The notes beneath the pieces are model-generated. The model had not been told where the DNA came from and did not search any database. It was given only the letters and a program-made list of their open reading frames with translations. Of a DNA stretch of 5,068 bases, positions 1 through 4,517 are shown piece by piece. Both the position numbers and the translations under genes were made by a program. The first letter of the stretch is position 1; every line of letters starts with the position of its first letter. This DNA comes from Actinomycetes bacterium (GTDB taxonomy: Bacteria > Actinomycetota > Acidimicrobiia > Acidimicrobiales > JAKAOS01), in NCBI GenBank assembly GCA_021790615.1, contig JAJYGW010000317.1:1-5068 (forward strand), given 5' to 3'.

Positions 1-213
1 CCAGCGCGCGGTGACCAGGACAGGCCACGGGCTCGGGTTGGTGACCACGCACTCCCCCCAGGCCCCGTCCGGTGTGGGGGAACGCAAGACGAGGCGCGCG
101 TCGGCGGGCTGGTCCCCGGTCCCGATGCCCAGCCACAGCAGGTAGCACGAGACGGCCGTCGCGAGCAGGATCGCGCCGGCACCACCGAGGATCGAGGCCT
201 CGAGGGGGCTCAT
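1..213 (-). CDS. Membrane-anchored protein of unknown function, N-terminal part (runs off left edge)
   Basis: The reading frame opens at an ATG (213-211) and stays open for 71 codons to the window edge, so the C-terminus is missing. I do not recognise the family. Residues 6-30 (ASILGGAGAILLATAVSCYL onward to LWLGIG) form one clear hydrophobic segment with almost no charge, fitting an N-terminal membrane anchor. C23 lies inside that segment, but the surrounding AVSC is a poor lipobox and the N-terminus lacks basic residues, so a lipoprotein or cleaved signal peptide is less likely. The part that follows (about residues 40-71: LVLRSPTPDGAWGECVVTNP and then PSPWPVLVTARW) reads like the start of an extracytoplasmic beta-rich domain, which is inference. 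An in-frame GTG lies 9 codons upstream (240-238). Neither start has a strong Shine-Dalgarno sequence; a GGGG run at 229-226 is the nearest. It sits about 116 bases downstream of the winged-helix gene on the same strand, so co-transcription is possible. Confidence 0.6.
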   Translation of the reverse strand, partial: MSPLEASILGGAGAILLATAVSCYLLWLGIGTGDQPADARLVLRSPTPDGAWGECVVTNPSPWPVLVTARW

Positions 214-257
214 CGTCGACCAGCACCCCGACTGGCACACGTCACGGCGGGACGGTC

Positions 258-327
258 CGCCACCGCCCTCAGGTTGCCACGGCTGGTGCAGGGCGTGCCC
301 GCGGGGGCGGGACGAGAGGCGGTGGCG
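258..327. repeat. Inverted repeat with 10-base arms between two minus-strand genes
   Basis: CGCCACCGCC at 258-267 is the exact reverse complement of GGCGGTGGCG at 318-327, leaving a 50-base loop. Inside the loop CCCGC (298-302) and GCGGG (307-311) can form a second small hairpin with a GGGG loop. The repeat begins 3 bases after the stop of the winged-helix gene (minus direction), where a terminator or mRNA-end structure is expected. There is no T-run after either stem, so it is not a classic intrinsic terminator. In DNA this GC-rich, 10-base complementarity can also arise by chance. Confidence 0.35.
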
Positions 328-329
328 AC

Positions 330-1229
330 TCAGTGCGAGCGGCTGCGACGCTCGGTGCCCGCCTCGAGTCGCAGCAAACGGTCGAGCGCAGCGGCCCCGT
401 CTCGTGGGTCGTGGCCGGTCCCCCCGGGGGCACCGGCCACGCCGGGTGTCCGGCCGGGCCGCGAACCGCGAGGTGCACGATCGGCGAGGAGCTCGAGGTT
501 GCGCTGGGCGACCTCGAAGCGGGCCTGGAGCTCGCCGAGCTGTCCAGCAGCCTCGTCCCGCTCGGCGCGGGCGCGAGCGAGCTCGCGCTCGAGCTCGCCG
601 ACCCGGCGGTCCAGCTGCGTGATGCGCCGTCGCGACGCTGCCGTCGCCTCCATGCGGCTCTCGGCGAGGCGCTCGGCCAACCCGTCGACGATGTCGGCCG
701 CCACGCGGAGCGCCGCTGCGAGCTCGGCGGGCTCGACGGGAGGTCGGAGCGGCACCGAGGAGCCGCCGGCGCCAGACGGTGGGGCAGTGAGCGCTCGGGC
801 GGGAGTCGTCCCCTCCCTGCCAGTTCCGGCTGAAGCGCCTGCGACGGGACCCCCTGCGTTCTCGCGGGTGGGTGTGGCCGGGCCGACGAGCGCGCCCGCA
901 TGACCGTTCGCGCCCTGAGCCTGTTCGCTCTCGGCGTCCTTGCGTTCGGGCTTGCGGATCCTCGCTGCAGATCGAGCCTCGAGGCCGTTCGGGAGGAGCG
1001 CGATGTGATAGGTGCGCCGTCCCCGCACCCGCCGTGACACGACGCCCGTTTGCTCGAGGCGGAGCAGGAGGTTCGAGAACTGGCTGGAAGGCCCGTCGAA
1101 CCCTACCGCTTGGCGGAGCAGCGTCGCCGCCATGCCAGCCTCGTCGGCTACCTCACCGTGCCGTTGCAGATAGTCGACAACTTGGTCAGGAAGGGACACA
1201 CGCGATCGAATGCGCTCTTGCGAATCCAC
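330..1229 (-). CDS. Unrecognised winged-helix DNA-binding protein with C-terminal coiled coil
   Basis: This is a 299-residue protein (GTG start) that I cannot assign to a named family. Residues about 13-80 look like a winged helix-turn-helix: helical segments (LPDQVVDYLQRHG, AATLLRQAVGF, SSQFSNLLLRLEQTG) followed by a basic wing, VVSRRVRGRRTYHIALL. Residues about 81-164 are a Gly/Ala/Pro/Glu-rich, probably disordered linker. Residues about 165-251 form a long coiled coil with regular heptads (I203, L206, V210, L213, L217 and so on), so the protein probably dimerises. The last 48 residues are again low complexity but end in a short helix (AAALDRLLRLEAG) and a basic tip. This layout suits a regulator or nucleoid-associated factor; that role is inference.

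The start is uncertain. GTG 1229 has AGGAGG only one base away, too close for normal use. An in-frame ATG at 1274 has no ribosome site, and a GTG at 1199 would remove little of the domain. It lies downstream of DUF1015 on the same strand. Confidence 0.72.
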   Translation of the reverse strand: MDSQERIRSRVSLPDQVVDYLQRHGEVADEAGMAATLLRQAVGFDGPSSQFSNLLLRLEQTGVVSRRVRGRRTYHIALLPNGLEARSAARIRKPERKDAESEQAQGANGHAGALVGPATPTRENAGGPVAGASAGTGREGTTPARALTAPPSGAGGSSVPLRPPVEPAELAAALRVAADIVDGLAERLAESRMEATAASRRRITQLDRRVGELERELARARAERDEAAGQLGELQARFEVAQRNLELLADRAPRGSRPGRTPGVAGAPGGTGHDPRDGAAALDRLLRLEAGTERRSRSH

Positions 1230-1236
1230 GCCTCCT

Positions 1237-1242
1237 GTTCTA
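1237..1242 (-). promoter_or_regulatory. Weak -10-like hexamer TAGAAC upstream of the winged-helix gene
   Basis: On the minus strand TAGAAC (1242-1237) is followed by 7 bases and then the GTG at 1229. That is the distance expected if transcription begins on the start codon, giving a leaderless mRNA. The hexamer lacks the final T of the actinobacterial TANNNT consensus and no -35 box is seen at the right distance. The AGGAGG at 1236-1231 sits between it and the GTG and is too close to act as a normal ribosome site for that codon. The same TAG also ends the doubtful 47-codon ORF. Confidence 0.2.
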
Positions 1243-1383
1243 GCGCAAAACGCGTTGCGGTGAGTGCATCCCATGCGACGTGGTCACAACAGCCACGGAA
1301 TCCGTCGGCGTGGCGTCCGAGCTGACCCCCGAGCGGGCGCCGGCGGAGCTGGGGCCGGCGCGCCAGGGCCGCAGTTCGCTCAC
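1240..1383 (-). CDS. Possible 47-residue small protein overlapping the DUF1015 stop (doubtful)
   Basis: A GTG at 1383-1381 overlaps the DUF1015 stop codon in a GTGA arrangement and opens a 47-codon frame ending with TAG at 1242-1240, eleven bases before the winged-helix start. The product (VSELRPWRAGPSSAGARSGV, then a Thr/Val-rich stretch ending HSPQRVLR) is Ala/Ser/Gly/Arg-rich, resembles no family I know and shows no domain or membrane segment. Roughly the first 26 codons end in G or C almost without exception, as in real genes here, but the second codon position is also very GC-rich, which is less gene-like. The latter part is plainly less biased. No Shine-Dalgarno sequence is seen. It could be the end of a longer ancestral DUF1015 C-terminus, or simply spacer. 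Confidence 0.2.
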   Translation of the reverse strand: MSELRPWRAGPSSAGARSGVSSDATPTDSVAVVTTSHGMHSPQRVLR

Positions 1384-2657
1384 GCGGCGCCGCCGGGCGC
1401 GGGCTCCGGCCCGGCGAAGGGACGGAACACGACCCCCGTACGGGGCTTGGGGCGGAAGAAGGTGCTCTTCGGGGGCATGCGTACTCGCCGGGCAGCCACC
1501 TCCGCAACGAGGGGAACCGGGACGGGTCGGACGAGGAGGGCGGTTGCTCCCGGGTCGGCCTGGAGCGCGCGGGCCACCTCCGCTGCACTGTTGCAGAACA
1601 CGAGCGCAGCGCCCACCTCCTCGGGGAGTGCTGCAGCGAGCCGAGCAGTGTCCAGATCGGGGATGTCTTCGGGATCGGCCCCCGCGGCAGCGTCGGCATC
1701 CACAGCAGGCTTCGATCCGAGGAACACGGCGCCATTTCGACCGAGGGCGATCGGGCCGCCGAGCTCCTGGGCGCGTCGCACGAGGCGTTCCACGTCGCCG
1801 GCACCGTGCGGCGCGACCTGGCCGGCGAGCGGGTCGGGGAGCGGCTCGAGCACGAATGCTCGAGCCAGTGCGTCCAGGACGTCGGCAGTCGGGACCGTCC
1901 CCGGCACGACCCGGTGAATCGGGCCGAGGTCGAGCTGTTCGGGCGCGAGCTCGACCACGTACCCGAGCACGAAGTCCCACGGGCCGGCACCCTCGCTGGC
2001 TCGCAGTGTCGCAGCGTGGGACAGCGCAGTCTCCCAGCGATGGTGGCCGTCGGCGAGCACGATCGGGGCCGTCGCAACCGCTTCCCGGATTGCGGCGACG
2101 CGTGGAGGTGACAGCACCCAGGCCTCGTGGAGCACGCCGTCGACGCGCGCGCTCGCCGCCGGACGCTCCTCCACATCGAGCAGTGTGGACAGTCCCGAGC
2201 AGAGTGACAGTCCCCAGACGGGTGACGTATTGCCCTCGACGGCCTGCAGGAGCCGTAGACGGTCTGTCTTCGCCTTCGGCAGTGTCGCTTCGTGGAGGAG
2301 GATGTCGCCTTCGCCCGGCGCCTCGAGCCGGAGCGCGCCGAGCACGCCGGTCGTCGCGCGCGCGCCCCCGTTCGGCGCCGCGTAGGACATCCGGTAGACG
2401 GTGAGGGTCGGCGCAGGGTCGCGCACGAGCACGCCGTCGCGTTCCCACCGGGCGAGGAGCCGGGCTGCGTGCTCGTAGGGGTCACGGCCATCGGGCGCCA
2501 CCGGGAGCTCGACGGCGATCGCGTTGGCGGGGTGGCGCGCCACCAGCTCGGCGCGCTCCTCCTCGCCGACGACGTCGTAGGGAGGTGCGAGGACGTCGGC
2601 CCACGGCACCACCCGGGTGTCGTAGCGGAGGGCTCGGAAGGGTCGGAGATCGGGCAC
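1380..2657 (-). CDS. DUF1015 family protein (COG4198-type), function unknown
   Basis: This 425-residue product has the full build and usual length (about 400-430) of the DUF1015 family, a widespread soluble protein with no settled biochemical role. Family hallmarks in order: N-terminal PFRALRYD (residues 6-13); APPYDVV (24-30), matching the conserved APPYDV block; HEATLPKAKTDRLRLL (122-137); NTSPVWGL (143-150); and the signature ADGHHRWETAL (202-212), whose acidic and paired histidine residues suggest a metal or active site (inference). The tail (KSTFFRPKPRTGVVFRPF) is also typical. In other bacteria, family members often sit near serine-biosynthesis genes (serA/serC); none is visible here.

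I chose the GTG at 2657 because homology begins directly after it, and because a TANNNT hexamer six bases upstream suggests a leaderless transcript. The open frame continues upstream to 3161, but that part is antisense to the phosphatase gene and has no family resemblance. It is divergent from the phosphatase operon. Confidence 0.93.
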   Translation of the reverse strand: MPDLRPFRALRYDTRVVPWADVLAPPYDVVGEEERAELVARHPANAIAVELPVAPDGRDPYEHAARLLARWERDGVLVRDPAPTLTVYRMSYAAPNGGARATTGVLGALRLEAPGEGDILLHEATLPKAKTDRLRLLQAVEGNTSPVWGLSLCSGLSTLLDVEERPAASARVDGVLHEAWVLSPPRVAAIREAVATAPIVLADGHHRWETALSHAATLRASEGAGPWDFVLGYVVELAPEQLDLGPIHRVVPGTVPTADVLDALARAFVLEPLPDPLAGQVAPHGAGDVERLVRRAQELGGPIALGRNGAVFLGSKPAVDADAAAGADPEDIPDLDTARLAAALPEEVGAALVFCNSAAEVARALQADPGATALLVRPVPVPLVAEVAARRVRMPPKSTFFRPKPRTGVVFRPFAGPEPAPGGAA

Positions 2658-2663
2658 CCTCAG

Positions 2664-2669
2664 AGCGTA
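2664..2669 (-). promoter_or_regulatory. Candidate -10 box (TACGCT) for leaderless DUF1015 mRNA
   Basis: On the minus strand, TACGCT (2669-2664) fits the actinobacterial -10 consensus TANNNT. It is followed by exactly six bases (CTGAGG) and then the GTG start at 2657. That spacing puts the transcription start on or next to the start codon, the known arrangement for leaderless genes in actinobacteria. The GAGG touches the GTG directly, so it cannot serve as a normally spaced ribosome site. No recognisable -35 box is seen, which is common for such promoters. Confidence 0.5.
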
Positions 2670-2767
2670 CGGCGGCGCGTGGGCGCCGGTCCCCCCGACG
2701 CCGCCGGTTGCCGACTCGGGCAGGGGCTCTGCCGCGCTCGCGAGGAGGGCGCCGCCGCCGGGCCAGT

Positions 2768-2784
2768 GGCCAGCGGTGCTGGTC
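2768..2784. repeat. Short hairpin-forming inverted repeat upstream of the phosphatase operon
   Basis: GGCCAGC (2768-2774) and GCTGGTC (2778-2784) pair over seven positions, one of them a G-T wobble, around a GGT loop. It lies about 30 bases before the GTG of the phosphatase gene in the divergent intergenic region. It could be an operator half-site pair or an mRNA leader hairpin, or chance in GC-rich sequence. No clear -10/-35 pair for the rightward operon is visible near it. Confidence 0.25.
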
Positions 2785-2801
2785 GTCTGCGGGAGAGTTT
2801 G

Positions 2802-2806
2802 AGAGG
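2802..2806 (+). promoter_or_regulatory. Ribosome binding site of the HAD phosphatase gene
   Basis: AGAGG at 2802-2806 (within GAGAGG, 2801-2806) precedes the GTG start at 2815 by eight bases, a normal Shine-Dalgarno spacing. It supports that GTG, which is also where the HAD domain must begin because the first catalytic motif follows at residue 6. Confidence 0.6.
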
Positions 2807-2814
2807 ATGAGCCG

Positions 2815-3576
2815 GTGACCTGGGTGATCGATCTCGATGGCGTGGTGTGGCGGGGAGAGCGCGCAGTCCCTGGAGCGCCCGAGGCGCTCGCTCGGCTCGG
2901 GGGAGCGGGTGTTGCGATCGCATTCGTGACCAACAACTCCTCGGCGACCGTGGCCCAGTACCGCGAGAAGCTCGACCGCCTCGGCGTGCCTCCCGACGTC
3001 GGGGTGGTGCGCAGCTCGGCCGAGGCGGCGGCATCCCTGGTCGGTGAGGGCGACCGAGTCCTGGTCTGCGCGGGCCCGGGGGCGCGCGAGGCGGTGCGGT
3101 CCGCCGGCGCCCTCCCCGTCGACGAGGGCCCGGCGGACGCAGTCGTCGTGGGGTGGCACACGGACTTCGACTATCACCGGCTGACCGTCGCCACGCACGC
3201 GGTGCTCGATGGCGCCCGTCTGATCGGGACCAACGACGACGCGCTCTACCCGACCGAAGGGGCGCCGCTGCCGGGTGGAGGGTCGATCCTGGCGGCGGTT
3301 GCGTACGCGACCGGGGTCACCCCCGTCGTTGCCGGCAAGCCCAATCAGCCCATCGTGGACCTGCTCGCCCGGACGGTGGACACCGTCGAGCTCGTCGTCG
3401 GTGACCGCCCCTCCACCGACGGGCTGCTCGCTCGCCGGCTCGGGGTGCCCTTCGCACTCGTCCGCTCGGGCGTGACCCCGCCCGGAGCTGCCGTCGACGG
3501 GGTGACTCCCGAGCGCGACGTGGCGGATCTGGCCACGCTGGTCGCCGAGCTGTACCCGGGGGGCGGATCGACGTGA
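2815..3576 (+). CDS. HAD-superfamily (HAD-IIA, NagD/phosphoglycolate-type) phosphatase
   Basis: This 253-residue cytoplasmic phosphohydrolase uses Mg2+ and an aspartyl-phosphate intermediate. All four HAD motifs are present: motif I DLDGV (nucleophile D6, acid/base D8); motif II FVTNNSS (T39-N40-N41-S42), the typical NagD-like form; motif III AGKPNQPI (K175); and motif IV VGDRPSTDGLLA (D197, D202) for Mg2+. The C2-type cap lies between motifs II and III, about residues 65-170, including VVGWHTDFDYHRL and LIGTNDDALYPTEGAPLPGG, both standard for the family. The length is normal for HAD-IIA.

The substrate cannot be read from the sequence. The M. tuberculosis protein in the same position before tlyA, Rv1692, is a glycerol-3-phosphate phosphatase, making that a reasonable candidate; phosphoglycolate or nucleotide monophosphates are alternatives. 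Rv1692 is about 100 residues longer, so this is a compact version. Its stop overlaps the tlyA start by four bases (GTGA), implying coupled translation and one operon with tlyA and nadK. Confidence 0.93.
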   Translation: MTWVIDLDGVVWRGERAVPGAPEALARLGGAGVAIAFVTNNSSATVAQYREKLDRLGVPPDVGVVRSSAEAAASLVGEGDRVLVCAGPGAREAVRSAGALPVDEGPADAVVVGWHTDFDYHRLTVATHAVLDGARLIGTNDDALYPTEGAPLPGGGSILAAVAYATGVTPVVAGKPNQPIVDLLARTVDTVELVVGDRPSTDGLLARRLGVPFALVRSGVTPPGAAVDGVTPERDVADLATLVAELYPGGGST

Positions 3577-4517
3577 GCCGAGGCCACTCGCCACGCCGGC
3601 GCCTCGACGCCGAGCTGCTCCGGCGGGGCCTGGTGGCGAACCGGCGCGAAGCCGAGCAGGCCGTCGAGGCGGGGGCGGTCCTCGTCGGGGGGGCGCTCGC
3701 AGCGAAGCCCGCCCGCCTGGTCGGGGCCGACGAAGCGATCGTCGTGCTCGGCGAGCCAGCGCGCTTCGTCGGCCGGGGAGGCGACAAGCTCGACGCAGCG
3801 CTCGTGGCCTTCGGGCTGGACATCACCGGGACGGTGGCAGTCGACGTCGGTGCGTCGACCGGGGGGTTCACGGACTGCCTGCTGCAGCGTGGGGCAGCGC
3901 GGGTCGTCGCGGTCGACGTGGGACACGGCCAGCTCCATCCGAAGCTGCGGGGCGATCGACGCGTGCAGGTCCTCGAGCACACCGACGTGCGCGATCTCGA
4001 CGTGGTGGGCGCCGGGGGCCCCTTCGAGGTCGTGGTCGTCGACGTGGCGTTCATCTCGCTCCGTGGGCTGGCGCCGATCCTCGCCAACCGGCTCTGCCGG
4101 CCGGGCGGGGAGCTCGTTGCGCTCGTCAAGCCCCAGTTCGAGGTCGGGCGGGTTGCGGCGAGCCGGGCGCGGGGTGTCGTGCGGGATCCCGGGGCGTGGG
4201 AGCGGGCCCTGGCGGGGGTCGCGGCGGCCTTCGATGCGGCGGGCGCGACGGTCGAGGGCGTGTTGCCGTCCCCCATTCGCGGCCGGGCCGGCAACGTCGA
4301 GTTCCTGCTCTGGGTACGTCCGGGTCGTGGTGGGGGTGCCCGTGCGCCAGGGTGGGGGGTAGCGTCCGAGGGAATGGACGTCGGAGCGGTCTCCCCCTGG
4401 CAGGCCTGGGCCGAAGCGGCGGTGCAGCTGGTGGGAGACCGGAGACCGGAGCCGACGGAGGGCTCGACGACGGAGGGGGCGGGCGAGCCGGAGGGGCGGC
4501 GACCGTGGCCACGGTGA
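3573..4517 (+). CDS. tlyA: TlyA: 16S/23S rRNA (cytidine-2'-O)-methyltransferase
   Basis: TlyA uses S-adenosylmethionine to methylate ribose 2'-OH groups on rRNA. In M. tuberculosis it modifies 16S C1409 and 23S C1920, and its loss gives capreomycin/viomycin resistance. The old name 'hemolysin' is probably misleading.

Residues about 8-60 form the S4 RNA-binding domain (RRRLDAELLRRGLVANRREA, then GAVLVGGALAAKPA). The FtsJ/RrmJ-like methyltransferase domain follows: RGGDKLDAAL (K72), the SAM loop DVGASTGGFTDCLL (91-104), DVGHGQL (115-121), VVVDVAFISL with D157, VKPQFEVG with K186, and GNVEFLLW with E243. K72-D157-K186-E243 match the K-D-K-E catalytic set of this fold, so the enzyme should be active.

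The protein is 314 residues, against about 268 for M. tuberculosis TlyA. The extra length is a Gly/Glu/Arg/Pro-rich tail after residue 250, encoded by repetitive purine-rich DNA. The GTG start overlaps the phosphatase stop (GTGA) and follows a G-rich, SD-like run at 3558-3563. The 3' end overlaps nadK. Confidence 0.95.
   Translation: MSRGHSPRRRLDAELLRRGLVANRREAEQAVEAGAVLVGGALAAKPARLVGADEAIVVLGEPARFVGRGGDKLDAALVAFGLDITGTVAVDVGASTGGFTDCLLQRGAARVVAVDVGHGQLHPKLRGDRRVQVLEHTDVRDLDVVGAGGPFEVVVVDVAFISLRGLAPILANRLCRPGGELVALVKPQFEVGRVAASRARGVVRDPGAWERALAGVAAAFDAAGATVEGVLPSPIRGRAGNVEFLLWVRPGRGGGARAPGWGVASEGMDVGAVSPWQAWAEAAVQLVGDRRPEPTEGSTTEGAGEPEGRRPWPR
4360..4376 (+). promoter_or_regulatory. Possible internal -10 (TAGCGT) and ATG within the tlyA 3' end
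   Basis: TAGCGT (4360-4365) fits TANNNT and is followed after eight bases (CCGAGGGA) by an in-frame ATG at 4374, codon 268 of tlyA, just after conserved TlyA sequence ends. It could be an internal promoter raising nadK expression, or a separate 47-residue start. There is no -35 box, and TANNNT matches are common by chance. Confidence 0.15.
4434..4496 (+). repeat. Purine-rich imperfect tandem repeats in the tlyA tail
   Basis: GGAGACC occurs twice in tandem (4434-4440, 4441-4447) followed by a partial third copy (GGAGCC, 4448-4453). GACGGAGGG then occurs at 4454-4462 and again at 4469-4477, and a GGAGGGG closes the tract at 4490-4496. The tract encodes the low-complexity end of TlyA (GDRRPEPTEGSTTEGAGEPE) and ends in the likely nadK ribosome site. 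It looks like slippage-derived sequence rather than conserved protein. Confidence 0.5.
4490..4496 (+). promoter_or_regulatory. Ribosome binding site of nadK
   Basis: GGAGGGG at 4490-4496 lies eight bases before the GTG at 4505, which favours that codon over the in-frame GTG 4514 and ATG 4517. It lies inside the tlyA coding region, so nadK translation is probably coupled to tlyA. Confidence 0.55.

Noticed and set aside
72..833. Plus-strand 253-codon frame across the left genes
   Set aside because: It is antisense to both the membrane protein and the coiled-coil gene and is dominated by Arg/Gly/Ser; the coiled-coil heptads on the minus strand are the real signal.
1280..2404. Plus-strand 374-codon frame whose first ~35 residues look protein-like
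   Set aside because: After that short start it becomes an Arg-rich antisense translation of DUF1015 with no conserved motif.
1148..2491. Minus-strand frame of 447 codons overlapping DUF1015 and the winged-helix gene in another frame
   Set aside because: Its product is Arg/Ser/Cys-rich without family features, and the same DNA encodes the well-supported DUF1015 protein in a different frame.
2585..2818. Plus-strand 77-codon frame ending in a GTGA overlap with the phosphatase start
   Set aside because: The overlap looks operon-like, but half of the frame is antisense to the DUF1015 N-terminus and the product is Arg/Gly/Pro-rich. The ATG-AGC-CGG-TGA end is probably coincidence.
2658..3161. Upstream continuation of the DUF1015 frame (extra 168 codons)
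   Set aside because: Family homology starts at GTG 2657; the extension lies antisense to the phosphatase gene and has no DUF1015 character.
4141..4300. Dense short G/C-rich repeats and hairpins within tlyA
   Set aside because: They fall within conserved coding sequence (PQFEVG to the PSPIRG region) and are explained by codon bias.
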